DNA of 64,000 bases, taken from contig QNGE01003539.1 in assembly GCA_008508345.1 (NCBI GenBank), positions 1 to 64,000 on the forward strand, in the 5' to 3' direction. Under the pieces are notes generated by a model that was not told the DNA's origin, ran no database searches, and was given only the letters and a program-made list of their open reading frames with translations. Positions 34,470 through 47,375 of the stretch are shown here, piece after piece; the stretch's first letter is position 1; every line of letters starts with the position of its first letter. Source of the DNA: Paragonimus westermani. Lineage: Eukaryota > Platyhelminthes > Trematoda > Plagiorchiida > Troglotrematidae. The translations under genes were made by a program, and so were the position numbers.

Positions 34470-34690
34470 CGCACGTCATTAATATATCTAAATAAAAGCA
34501 TAGGATTCAGAACGCTTCCTTCAATCATCCTGTCAGGAGTGACTTCCGCTTCCAACAAAACTATATTTCGTTTGGACGTGTGCTGTTTTTGATATAAGGT
34601 AGGAGCCAGTTATATAGGAGGCTTGTATGCCAAAAGATGCTAGCTCGATCAACGAGTTCTTATGAGGCAGGCAAAACTAGCTGCATGAGT
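34470..34690 (-). pseudogene. RT fragment of the CR1-like relic family
   Basis: The minus strand reads LPHKNSLIELASFGIQASYI near 34670-34610, matching VPHKRSLTKIASFGIQDPRI at 7.0 kb, and then MIEGSVLNPMLLFRYINDV near 34540-34480, a decayed motif B (usual form QGSVLGPLLFLIYINDL). No motif C follows. Confidence 0.75.
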
Positions 34691-37600
34691 TGAGTGTTTG
34701 ACGACCACTGAGTTCATTAGTTCTTTTCCTGTTGATTTTTTTTCTTCATGCACTGGAAATCTTTTTGGTAGTAGCTGCCAGCTTTGATCGGCTGTGAATT
34801 GTCCGCCGGTGGTAAATTCTGTGGTTAAAAGGCAATAAAATGAGATATGTTGGAACAGTTGATCGTATGTCGGTTGTAACGCTGATGGATTTGAAACTCG
34901 TTAACTTTCGTGACAGAAATACTCATGAATTGTACAACGTTTATATTAACTGACCGGTTTTGTTCCTCCGTTGATGTTGAGTTCAAATGTGTCGACGGTT
35001 GCTGTTGTGGCGATAAGCATGGGCTCCACTTTGGATTTGATTATGAGGCCTGCTTTTTAGTACATTGTCATATTGACAAGTAATAATTCAGTACATATAA
35101 ATTTGATGATATATGTTTATATAGCATCGTTTTGTTTCGGTGAACGTCGATGTGTGATTCACTCCATTCTAGGTGATTATTCACAGAGTCTCAAAGAGCC
35201 AATCGATGGTTGAAAATTTTCGAACTTCAGCGAAGTTAAAAGTTTGTTGGGCAACTACGTGATGGATGACAGTGTTTTGTACGTGCTTGGCGCAGTCAGA
35301 AAGTCAGCCACTGGAGACTTGAAATATAATAATGGGAGTGTGAGTACTGCTGACGTGTATAACAAGTTCAGTTCCCATGTAGTTCTAGTGACATGCTGCT
35401 GATCGCGGTTCTGTCGTTGAGTAAAACCGGATTGGTTGTTGGCTCCTTTGATTCGGAGAACAACCGTGATGCAACTACCTTCTTGTAAGAAGCTTTCTAC
35501 AAATTGTCGGCTCATTGCAAATGGAATAAACGACTCTAGGTACCTGTTCGAGTGCAACATCCCAACTGCTCAATGGAAGCAGTATGCTGCGCAGGTTTAT
35601 GGTAAGCACGTAACGACCAGGGATGTTTGCAACAACCGTTATCGACAAGAGATCGTACAATGATCAATTAGTTTTATGTGTAATGATGTTGCAAGGAACT
35701 TGACCCAAATACCCAACCATATGGAAAATAATGACACTTAGCCTGTTATCACAGACGGCAACAATGGGTATCCGCACAAAAGCAGCAAATACGGTTGTTT
35801 AGACTCTCTTCTGATGTGATCAGTACCGGTGATACACACGGAATGCAGCACCACAATTGAGTCTCGTAACATTTCACATTTCTTGTTGTAGTTTGAAGTC
35901 ACATCAGTCTGTATCCAAAAATGGAATGGGTCGTAGAAAACCCATGAGCTATGGTTATGTGCGCGGTGAAAAATGCGCTTCCTTGCTCCCATTATTCATG
36001 AGGTAATGGAGGACCACGGTCTCATGAGAACTGTTGTGACGGACAGAATGATGGCTCAAATACGAGCTGCACGGGTCGCCTTTGAGTGCAATATATCTTC
36101 GCGTTATTTCCACGCTCGAGATGTTGAGGAAACATTAAGTTGATATAATTTACTTCATAATTATCACTTAGACACATTCGTCTCGATGTTTCCATTTGTT
36201 TCATCACACAGTCACTTCTGATAAATTCGCAGAACAAGTAAAAGATATTATACAGCCATGGTTGAGGTTCAACCGAGGTGTTGAAATAATTCGACGAATA
36301 AGCCCCAGGTTTATGTATCATCTGAAGTGCAAGTGGTTCCATATAAAGCTTAAGTGGGCTATCCACCCAGGGTTCGGTGCTGTTCACTTCGGTAATCAGA
36401 CAACTAGTCGTTTGTGGAATGTTAATTGGCGACTGAAAAAGCGCACTCATCAACAAGATCATTTAGTTACGGTCATCAGTAAAAGTTGGCTCCACAGTGA
36501 GTGAGTGACGAGGGAGTCCGAGATGCAGTACATCTGTGGCTTTGACCACCGTGAGGTGATTAGCTTCGACTTGAAGCATAGTCGTAAAGCTAACGGCGTT
36601 GGTCAGTCAACTGACATTGAAACATTTCAGTGGGTGTCACCCACACTGCACTTTAAACACTCAGACGAGTGCAAGGTTAACGCACGTTATGTAATGCTAT
36701 TCAGCAGCTTCGAGTGAGCCAACACAGTACACACTGCATGATGAAAATAAATGACGTTATGTGCAAATGCAAGGTTTATACGTCTATGTGGTTACCACGT
36801 CTTCACATGCTGTCCGTCATCAAAGAACACTTTTATTCATGAGGTAGTTTGTTTTCAGCCAAGACCCCACTTAACCTAGACCGCTTTCCAATCCAATGCT
36901 GATAGCTTGGTAAATATAATTTGCATGGAAGCCACATTTTTTGCCGAGAAAGCACGGTCACTGGTACAAATCCAATTTAAACTGACGACAAGTGCCGCAT
37001 TAGAAGTTGGCCAAGCTGTCGGATGTGAATCCCAGAACAAAGAGCTAGAGTTTCAAAGCTGTCAAATCAATTATACACCGGTCCACTGAAAAGACTGAGG
37101 CGGCGTGGATTTCTACCACAACTGAGTTAAAAGCGAGAAGACTATGACAAACCGGTCAGAAGTTTGGGGAAAATACTATACCATAACTTTCCAGCGTTTA
37201 ACTCTACGGACTTTCGTGGAGTCGTGACTACGGAATCCACCTAATCCGACTGCCAAGCATGCAGTTCAGTGCATCCAGTCATCAGTTGTAACCGGAAAGT
37301 CTGTATCCCGTCTCGCTTAATCATTCTACTTTCCGGAAACCAGGATTTCCGTAACCTTATATGCTTATAATGTTCTACTTACCGGCGGATCCGTTTGGTT
37401 GGATAAACTTAAGGACCTTCGTGTAAATATAATGCCAAACCAACATCCACACAATTAAAATGAGCAATAAATAATGCAAGACAGATCACGCCGAATAACG
37501 TGAAATTAATAGCTGGGAACTAAAACATGCATTTTTAACTACTTGCCAGCGGTGATATTAAGTATATTTCGTTTCAATTTAGTGTTATGACGATTATACC

Positions 37601-39379
37601 ACAAAAATTCACCTCAGAAGTCACCACCTACATCGTGTATGACCGAATGCCTAAGCTAACAGGAAATTGTATAGTATACATAGCATGCACGCTTATCTGG
37701 AAGCTAGCAGCTTGCTATTTGGTTCGTGCGTCCAAATTTTCCTTAACCCTATGCTAACGCGAATCGGAAGTAGTAGTGAAAAAGCCATAATTCCGCAATC
37801 AAACTTCATTTATTGATTCATTTATCGTATACAAGCAGACTTCATTGCAACAAGTAAAGGCGCTAGTGAGTTTGACGTGAGGGCACCTTTAACACAACCA
37901 CAGGTCGATAGCTAAAGAGGACGGATTTCGACGGAATGTCGACGGAAACTCCAGCTGACCTTCATAATTCAAACAGGCGTCAGACCGGTTGGGCAGCACT
38001 CCTGACGGCAAGGGCTAAACCACTGTTAACTTAACGAATGTAGTGTACAGTAGTCAAGATGGCACGGATTCAGCGTACAGCTACAAGTGAAGCTGCGATA
38101 TTCAAGCCAACACATTAACTTTGATGTTGGTGGTTTGTAGTAAATTTACATTCACAGCGTGATGGTAACAGACACGGTGGCACTAGTAAGATAACTTCCG
38201 CGTCGCAGGGAGTTTGGGATTTTGAGGATGTTGAAGGTGATCTCACTACACGTTCAGTAAGACGCCATTACCACAAGACCCGTATAATACCACACTAGGT
38301 CAGACTGTCGTGATGTACCTCGTACAGTAGAAATGTGCACACCCACGGGCGCTTCGATAAATGTCGGCAAATGATCAGCATACCGCGAGCCCGTACATCT
38401 TTGTTCGAACACAACTGCCGAGACGTTATGCTTGACCTTTCGTGAAGCATATTTCAACTCATCGGACGCCGAAGTGCACATGCGATAACATGCTCCATTG
38501 GCCTGCTGAAATCGCGAACGTCGGCTTCGAACAGACCAAGCGACGCAAACAGCCTTAGATCCACAGCCGACCCAAAATATTGTGGAAGGTATCGGTCAAA
38601 TCTGCAATAAAGAGCATGACACTATCTCCGAGAAACAACATCGTGCGAATCGTAGCATACAACGTTATTGTGTTCTGGTTGCCAAATTTCCCATTGCTGT
38701 GACACTTTTCGACCAATCACTGCACTCGTTTGTGCTGCATTTCAACTTCACTGGTTTGATTTGTCCGCAATTTCATTGGTTGATTCGAAGAGAGCGCAAA
38801 ATGCTTGATGTGGTGCAGTTTACTTGCAGTTAGTCATTGCCACCTGCATCTACTAAAATGAACTTGCAATGTTCAACGGTTACACCAACGTATTCGTCAT
38901 CTTACAAGGAATCAATCAGATGACAGCACACACAGTACCCAGGCACCTTAATCGAGGCACACTAGGGTCTGTCTCAGAAGGGAGAAAATGTCACAAGTCA
39001 ATCAGAAATGTGTACTACCACAACACAGATGCCGGGTTAGTTTCAGTTCACATCGTGATTTTCTATATGGGGACCCCACGTTCCGGAACTAAACCACCAT
39101 TTAGAAATGACCTCACGTTCGCTGGCCGCAGACCTCGGGTTCTGGCTGGCCAAATTCCTCAGCACGGTGCACGGACGCAGCCCGCCTGTGTGTTTGAGAA
39201 CATGAAAGGAAGCGGAAGGAACCATGTGTGATAAAACGAAACGGTGGCACAATGCGTGCTGTTACACTAATCCGTTCCGTCGGAGGCACTGACTGCAGTG
39301 CTTCTGACCGTCCTCTCTCTGGCGACGCACACGCTCCTAAATCCTTCCCATTAATCGGCTAATAACATCTTGCAGTATT
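34691..39379. other. Long spacer with no recognised gene
   Basis: AT-rich DNA with only short frames (longest 36022-36462 on the minus strand, unrecognised). Near 35130-35190, minus strand, a GTGAA/TTCAC pair followed by CGAAAC is vaguely like a hammerhead remnant. I see no gene, RNA or repeat that I can support. Confidence 0.4.
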
Positions 39380-40790
39380 CGGTTTCACCCGACTGAAGTG
39401 TGTTACTCTCAGCCCAGACCGGTCGTCTTCGACTTCATGTATGACAGGTCAAATCGGGAACAATCTCGTGCACGATGTATGGTCCCTTCTGGGAGTTCTA
39501 CTTTCAGGCGCTTCCGCACGTAGCCAGATATTATTGCCAGGATGTAGGGGTTATCGTATGCTTTATCATAATAATCGCTCTGTCTCCGCTGAGCCGTTCG
39601 CACGTGTTCACGTGCTAACATAAATCCCCCCATCAATCTGCCACGTAATCACATGCAGCAATTCGTAATCAGCAGGTTATCTGGCGGCAACTTAGGAACT
39701 AGCAATTCGGAAGGCGGCCGCTTTTCTCATTCCGCTGGTTGATAATTTGGTGATTGTGTTGTAAAGGAATGAGCGCAAGCAAGGTATGCAAACAGGCATT
39801 TGGATACGGCCTCGCCCCCATGATCTGACGTTTTCAGAATTCACGAACGTCTCTAGAATGGGCTCCAACATGCGCCATCGCCCTGCACGTGATAAACACT
39901 CGTACCCATCTTCTTCTTGTCTGATATTCTACACAGTTAATGCATCAACGCACTTTCAAAATTTGATCCTCGGTCAGAATGCAATTAGGTCGGGGCACTC
40001 AAGCGTGATATCCAATGATCAAAGATAAATTTGGTGGTTATTGCACCGTCCACTCTATGCACTGGTACGGCTTCACACCCTTTGGTGGGGTGATCTAACA
40101 TCACCAAGATGTGCCCACTTCCGCGGCTGCTTTGTAGTAGTGGTCCAACAGTAACAATTCCTGTTAACTTCTTTGGCTACCTCGTCAACATACTCTGTAA
40201 GGGTGCGCATTATTGTCCCTTTAATTTGTGAACACAGGCTACAATTATTTCCCACAGTCCTGACATCCGTTCGTTGGTGAAGCCACCGGAAACCTTGTCC
40301 CGTGACTGGTTCAAATTGCTTTGACCCTCATACCCCAAATTCTCATGGGGTTCATGCAGGACAATGCGAACCGCCGACTTGGAGAACCAAACCTTGCGTT
40401 CATATTCCGGGTAGTATTGGCATTAAAGTACATCATCGGCAAAACAGAGACGGCGCCACAGCGACCTTAAACAACGCGCCAACCATCCGCATCTCACCAT
40501 CTCTTGGATGGTTGGACGTGGTGTTCCTTCTTTTATACGCTCATATATGATACGCTGATCCACATCATGACATTTAATGGCAACCCACCGATTTCTATTC
40601 TCCGGTCTGACAGTAATCATCACAAAATGACCACCCGTGCACGGCGAGCAATCTCTTCGGTCACGATTCGGTCTTCTAGATAACGTACCAACGTTGAGAT
40701 ACCCGTGACTAGGCCTGTGTTCGCATGCAATTTCATACCCTTTTAAAATTTCATGCAAACGGGCAACTTTTCTCCCCAACTATTCAAAAA
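39380..40790 (-). pseudogene. Third gypsy relic, a different lineage
   Basis: On the minus strand, 40779-40423 begins with the RNase H end (RLHEILKGYEIACEHRPSHG then VGTLSRRP). An integrase zinc segment follows (VLHEPHENLGYEGQ near 40350 and WEIIVACVHKLKG near 40240). The core comes next: ILVMLDHPTKGCEAVPVHRVD near 40110-40060 and SDRGSNFESALMH near 39980-39950, with its Asp conserved. ARExVRTAQRRQSDYYDKAYDNPY lies at 39610-39530, and RSGLRVTHFSRVKPN near 39420-39380 is the C-terminal end. Frames shift several times. The HSDRGxNFES wording differs from the CsRn1-like copies, so this is another gypsy clade (Mag or Boudicca-like is a guess). Confidence 0.82.
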
Positions 40791-41224
40791 TTCTCAATTA
40801 CTGAAGAGATATGTGATCCGTCCGAACCAAGAAACGCCTTTCGAGGAGGTAATAACGAAAATGTTTAATGCAACTGTAGATGAGTCTTCAGCTGAGCGGT
40901 TGTGTCCCAGTAACTGAGCGGACGATCAGCAGTCGTACACTGAATAAAACGGATATCATTGATTTCCAAGAACTGGGTTTTGAAATTGAGTTTTCAAGTG
41001 ATGGAAATGGGATCAAGGCTGAACAAGTGGAAACCCCCACTGTTACCCACTCTGAAACTAAATTAAATTATGCCTAAAGCTCTTGTGATTAATTCTTTGA
41101 ATTTGTCGAGTTTTTGCCCATGCTATTTCCTAGGTAACCGGATCTGAGCCGGTGGTATTGCTGCTCTTCCTAACAAAGTTTAGGCCGCCCAGTATCGTCA
41201 TCAACCTTCCTCCTTTATACAGCT
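40791..41224. other. Spacer between two opposed gypsy relics
   Basis: About 430 bases with no recognised motif. A short plus-strand frame at 40880-41077 is not like any family I know. Confidence 0.4.
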
Positions 41225-41660
41225 TCGTGGCACGGTATACATCTATCCTCGATCCATCCCTCGTTGCGCGCATATCATGCAGTTAATAACAGATATCTTT
41301 CGCGAAGTTGGTCATAAACTGCCTTATGCCGATTCTGCGCATATGGCCTTTGAGGAGGTCAAACACGCTATCCCCTAACTAACCATTCTCGCTCATGTTG
41401 ACCCTAACGCAGAGTTATTGACTGTAACTGACGCTTCCGATAGACCCGCTGTCGCCATGTTACACTAGTTTGTTACAGGTCAGCAACAGTACCCAACATG
41501 CTCTTATGAATGGTTGCTACCAGCAAAGTCCCGCCACAGTGGACACAACAACGTCGACAGTCTCATGATACGTGCGACTAAGTTATCATGCGTAAACACA
41601 TCGGCATTTGCTTATATTGTGTCTGGACTGTATGGTCGTCTCACGGCGAAAACCAGGAAC
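41225..41660 (+). pseudogene. Fourth gypsy relic: tether and RNase H, plus strand
   Basis: The plus strand reads YPRSIPRCAHIMQLITDIFREV, matching the tether FIPHCTQLMQPLTD of the 9.8-15.1 kb element. AFEEVKHAI, then LTILAHVDPNAELLTVTDASDRPAVAML and EWLLPAKSRHSG follow, which is the start of RNase H. At least two stops interrupt it. The lineage is CsRn1-like, and the orientation is opposite to the neighbouring relic at 39.4-40.8 kb. Confidence 0.75.
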
Positions 41661-44600
41661 TCATCTGTTAACTCCAGTTGATAGCCTTACATCTAAGACT
41701 TCTCTCTAAGTGGGACTCTAAGGAATCATTCGACCTGTTGAGCAGTATATTAGTTAGTAATACGAAGCTGAGAATTTTGTCGGATATAAGCTTCATTGAC
41801 ACAGTGACCAACACAGTGAGAGCATGGCCAAAATTTAAATTCGAACCTTTTAAGGATGCGCAATACTGACCGGTAGTAACAAAGATGAAACTTGAATGCA
41901 ATGCTACTGTTCGAAGTGGGACGGCTGAAAGTCAGAAGAGTACACAAACCACCATCAAGTTTGAGTGGTATTCGACTTGTTTGAACCATATCCTCTATCG
42001 AGAATTAGCTCACGTGAACTCAGCCTGTCTTTTTGCGGTGGCATTGCAGCTGGAGCTGCTGCAGCTCACATACAGCCAGAATGCGGCACACGAACATTTG
42101 GTCCCGGAAATATGACACTAGTTTTGGCGATAGTTTGGCTTAGTCTGATCCAATCGCGTGGACTATAGTGTTCAATTTTTTCTGCACATTTCGACCCTGT
42201 TCGTGGAGCTCGCACTGAGTAACAGTCCACGTTTAGATGATGCTTCCATAAGAAATAACTGTCAAAAACATTACCTAATCGCAATTTCAACAGTCCCTGA
42301 ATTGAATGAAGTGGATTCAGCACCACTCGTAGACGATCTCGGCCACCGTATTTAATCAGACTTTTCAGCTTGCTGCTTCTGAAGAACTTTCGCGCTTTCA
42401 ATGTTTCCACAAACGGATCCCGATGACTTCTGGCCTTGCTAGTATTTGCCACCAAATATTCAGACCTGAAGACTCTGTCATGTTTACCTGTGAGTAACTG
42501 TTTAATTGTCATGAAGACTGATTCGATGATATGATAACTGTCATATGAGTTGCTATCGGTCATCAATTTGGTTTTCTGATCACAGGAATTACCAACAGTC
42601 ATATTAGCAAGTTGATTTGACGAAAGTGCCGTTTGTGTGTATGTGTTAACTTATCAACAGATGTTATGTGAACGAACAAGTGTATTTTCGATATCAAGAC
42701 AGAAACGGTGCATATAAAACGAATTGTTAACCCGACGTGGATAAAAAATAATTGGCTCGTCTGCGGAATAATTTAATAGCTAGTGGCAAAACCGAACGGG
42801 CGTATGTCAAGATGGGGCAAACCCAGGCGAAACACGTATCGGAATTTCGTTCCTGAGTGTTGTCAGGAGTTGCTGTTGGCAAACCAGTAGACAAAAGTGG
42901 CACAAATGAGTGGCGATGAGTTGATAAGTTTGGTTGACGGTGAGTTGGCTGGCGTCTGTCCTCCATTCCCAGCTGAATTCATTAGATCACAAGATGGGAG
43001 CAGAATTTAAAGGATGCTGAGTGGTTACAGCTTCATGATAATGGCGTTGACAACGTTCAAGACTGTCAACGTAGACCTCATTGTGATTATTATCATTATC
43101 AACAACAAGGGCATCGAAATTACCTGGATTGAAATATCACACAGTTGGAACTTCATTACTCAATTATTGGGCATGGGACCGAATTGCTGCATCGTGTTCA
43201 AGTTAATGGAATTATGTCAAATATGGCGTTCTAACTCTTCATAATTGCGATATACAACATAATTTGGTGTAATATTTGAACTGATTTAAGTGAATAAAAG
43301 TGTTCACCTCAGTGTTCGCTTAAAGAAGTTTAATTTCTATTTTTATAAGTGAGACAACCGTGTTCGGGCTTAACAGTGATCAAAGCCTAGCCCATGCGGT
43401 GATATGCATCTGAATGTTGATAAAATAATATCCACTCGGGGCAGTCTGAATAGATGATACTGCATTGGTGATAGAATGATGTATCTAAAAAATATACGCT
43501 TGACAGATGCGGCTTCCTCGGAATCAAACCAGGGTTACAAAACCTATATCATCCTAGCTGTCTGTCATCAGCAACATTCAGCAGAACGTTCCCATGACGA
43601 AAATTCCCAGGCGGTGACCAGAGCACTGACATAATAGGCAACCAAGGAGCAGGTGTTCTATCTGTCAGAGTTGTTTTATTCGCTAATCCTGTGCATCGGC
43701 ATGCCCAAGTTAAAAACCTATATATCGCAAACACACTGAAGTGAACCAATTGGATCAAGTATGCAAGTCTACCAGGTCCGGTTGAAAACCATTAAACGCC
43801 CGACCGCAGCTGTTAGAGCTATCGAGCAATCCCAAGTGAAGTGATTTGGGCTGCAAAATTTGCGCATATCCTTTCTAACCTATACGCTGGATGGTGCCTT
43901 GTGGAATTTGACATTGAGGGGCAACATATGAAGGTGGAACTGCACAACGTCGATTAAGCACTGAGAACGAAATCATGGAGCGAGGATCACAAGATGGAGA
44001 TAACAGATGAAACGATGCAGTGTAATGACGGGGTGCTGTCGCAACGCGCACTAACCACATTGTGAGGGTGACTGGCTGTTTCCAGCAGAGATCGTAACAC
44101 TTATAGATGCGTTCATAGAGGTCAGGTGTTGCTATTAGTTTGGCCGACCGCCCCGGTAATGTATGACTTATCCATGGTTATTATCGCTAAAATAACATAC
44201 GCAACATTGGGCAGCGCAATGAGTAGCAGCCGACAGAGTTTAACTCAAAAAGAAAACATTCGCACAGATAATAAATATAAAACGCTGCAGAGAAGAACGA
44301 AATATTCGAGTTCATTGAGGATAAGAGGGGCATGGAAATTGCATGTTGTTTGCATGGGGATGCTCTTCTATGGAAATGGTAGTAGATTCGCAGATCTGCG
44401 CGAGAAAGACAAAAGCCTGGGTTTTCGCCTTTCTGTAGTGGTGCTGGTGGTAAAACGCAACCTGTTGAATCCGTCACCGATATGACGAAAATATTTGCAG
44501 GTGAAATGATGTCACGACCATTTTCGAATAAGATATTCTTACTCTGGTCAAATAAGTGGCGTAGTCTACTGGAATGAAACGACTAGTACATGCATAAATC

Positions 44601-47290
44601 AAACCGCGGAGTATTCACAACATCATGGCATCGTGGTGTTCTTAGTTTTGTTAACTGATAAGGCTTCACCTTTGTAAAACAACGATTTTGTATCAATTTC
44701 GCATGTTGTTCAAATTGATTTAAGCGACCTAACAACATAATGCAAAATTTGTGTACACAGGTCTGCTATTTTTTCGGTTTGCGCAGACGCTTGACACAAT
44801 TATTTTAGCACCGTGGTGTTAGGAAAACCGTCGCAGATCCGATCGCACCACAGCAGTAGAGAATAACTCCGCCATACCCCTAAATCCCGGATACTGAAAA
44901 TTTGGCACATTGTGGTGAACATACGGAAAACCTGTAAATTTCTCCTGTGTGACAAACATTTTGATTGAAGCAACACCTATGAAAACTGCAAATGCATATT
45001 TGCACAAACTTAGAATGTTGTTGACGAAAGGGTAGTGAGATAATCCCGAATCAGAGAAATACACAAACAAGCGAACGAGAGTCACAGAAAGAAAAACACA
45101 AACACGAGAATGGCTAAACACAAACGTTCAAAATATCCGAGACAAACACCAATGAAACAACGTATATCAGGACAAAAATCGGACGGGAAAATCCATAGAA
45201 TGTATGAATGGATGTGGTGACACTGGGGTCACTGATACTAGCTTCAACTAAAATATACGACGGATTGCGAATGGTGAGATGATTTTCCATCTGCCAAGCA
45301 TGAATCCTTACTATATTTATCAATGATGGTATGTTCGGGCAGAGAATTTACCTGGTTCGGTGATGGTTGTCTGGTTTGCGCCAGGCGATACATTCGTAAC
45401 GTTGGCCGACGTGCTCACGGGTGGTGCAGCGCGATCCATGTCAGCTGTAATGCAGAATGGGACGTGAACGGCTGTTAATGTTGCTGATCCAGTCTGTTGT
45501 TGCAACTGACGCTTAATTCTCGATTTCCATAGACTTCATTGAATGGACCTTCCTTATTCATAACTCACTCACTAAGTCAACATTTTTCCAGATCTGATTC
45601 ACAGGAATTTAACAGGGCGGAGGAGAACATGTAGAGTTGTGCATGTGACCACCAAGTGTTGAACAATTTATTGACCACAGGGTTGTTTCTAAATTACAAA
45701 CTGACTAAGTTTATCAGTGCCTGAGACACTTTCCGTTCACCAGTAAACAGTAATTTGGTCTTGCTGGATTATACCATCAATAGACTGCTGTAAAACAGAG
45801 TATCCAGCCACTATTAGTCACCGAGAAAAGGAGTCGATATTCGTAGATAATCTGACCAACAGGTGTCTGCAACCACACAAGCCAGGCACGCTAATCGCGG
45901 TGCTAACTGCTTGACAGTGGAGGAGTGATGAAGACAGTGTATCCCCGTGAGAGCCGCTTCATCGGTGGATGAAGAATCTTCCGCGAAACATATCTGGACG
46001 GTGGTTTCTGAGGAACAGTAATCTGGGTGCTATTCAGATTCTGCAACACCGTTCCATCGAAAGTTTATTTTCTAGTGATCCTGGCGAGCTAAAATGCACA
46101 TCAAAATTGGATTTAGTAGAGAGCCTTTGGAGATATAGCACAGCGAGCAAATTGCCCACATCAGTGGTAGTGTGTTTGCAAATGAGTTCATGCGAAATGA
46201 CCACCAGATTGATTGAGAAACCACGAGCTGTGTGCGGTAGTTCATTTCGATCATTTGTTCTCCAACTCTATAACCCTGTTTAGGTGCACGAATGCATGAC
46301 CGCACGTGTCTGATCATTCGAGAAAATACACCGTTGATTCAATGTCATCACTTTATTTGTTACACATTCACCATATGACTTATTTTGAAGGATACCAACC
46401 TACACAAAAATGCGTGTAAACGTTGGATTACTTGTTAACGATCTGTCCCTAGGCATTAATAGTGGTTTCGGAAGGCCTGGACCCAAATGCCACTCACGCG
46501 TCAGCTTTCCCCTCTGCTGGAGATGGTGAAGTGGAACTCGAAGGGACTACGCACGCATGTGAGTCAAAATCATCAGCTCTGTCTGTATGTGATCCGATAA
46601 CGAGTCAGGTGATATTCGCAGTTACTGTGACAACGTCGTTAACACCATGTTCGTCTACTTGTTCCCGGTTGCTTACACCAGGTGCTTCGTGTAAACCGTG
46701 AGCTGCGGTGTGCACTAAAGTTGTGAATTTTGCCGTCTTTTCCTTCCTTGTGAATAGTGGACGGAGGCCTAAACTATGCATAGTGCTGATTGGCTTCATA
46801 ACAATTCCACTTCCTGCGAAGTATACAAGCCAAACGAGAACGCTTAATTCTGGATCTGTTGTTGTGGTTTGTAAGTGACTAGCTGGGTAGAATCTGGTCA
46901 AGTCTCAGTTTTCTCATTGTTGGAACTTTCATTGGTCACACCACGTGTATACTGCTGAACCCAAGCCTAATTGACGCCATTTAATTTGTCTCATTCCCAA
47001 CTCGTTTCCAGTTCTGAAGACTCAATCATTCTTGCTTCTCTGTCTCAAATTACAAGCCAAATCACTCCCACTGTGCAATCTCACAACGAATCAAACATTG
47101 GCCTCGATTTTACGCATTTCTTGCTCAACTAATGCGGCCTTCTCCCAGGATTATCATCCGAATCACTGAGTCGTTCTCCTTTATACGTGCTCTCATACTG
47201 ACGTTTCTGAACGAACTTCGAAACCAGTTTTAGCGTTCGAGTGCTCATTAATTGTATTACTAATAATTAGTGTGGCAGATTTATGGTTTT
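41661..47290. other. Long spacer with possible exons near 45-47 kb
   Basis: The longest frame is 42066-42602 on the minus strand (178 residues, unrecognised). Minus-strand stretches at 45505-45348 (ends in CAG before GTAAAT, with two N-glycosylation motifs) and 46878-46688 read like protein and have splice-like borders, but the phases do not join cleanly. Nothing is identified. Confidence 0.35.
45196..45268 (-). repeat. 72-base repeat, copy B
   Basis: This copy matches 48692-48762 at about 88 percent. In the minus-strand frame both copies read IRNPSxILVEASISDPSVxTSxH without a stop. It could be a duplicated exon or simply a short dispersed repeat. Confidence 0.7.
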
Positions 47291-47375
47291 AGATGAGACC
47301 CAACTGCGAAAAGTCAGGGTTTCGGGTGGATTCGAACCAAAGACAGACACGGCATGCCTCAACGCGGCAAGCGCT
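47291..47375 (-). repeat. tRNA-derived SINE, 5' truncated copy
   Basis: This copy shares with 49768-49877 the B box GGTTCGAATCC and the body word CTGACTTTT-CAGTTGGGTC on the minus strand. The A box region is degenerate or missing. Homology ends at CATCTAA in both copies. Confidence 0.75.

Noticed and set aside
34225..34479. Minus-strand frame resembling a gypsy RNase H start (LSTKYTKEPDVTGAVMQKKANG).
   Set aside because: The catalytic Asp is absent, the flanking sequence contains no gypsy motif, and the directly upstream DNA is a CR1-like RT fragment, so the likeness is probably chance.
42066..42602. 178-residue minus-strand frame.
   Set aside because: No domain or recognisable family, no splice or start evidence, and nothing similar elsewhere in the window. 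It is only somewhat longer than chance frames expected in 64 kb.
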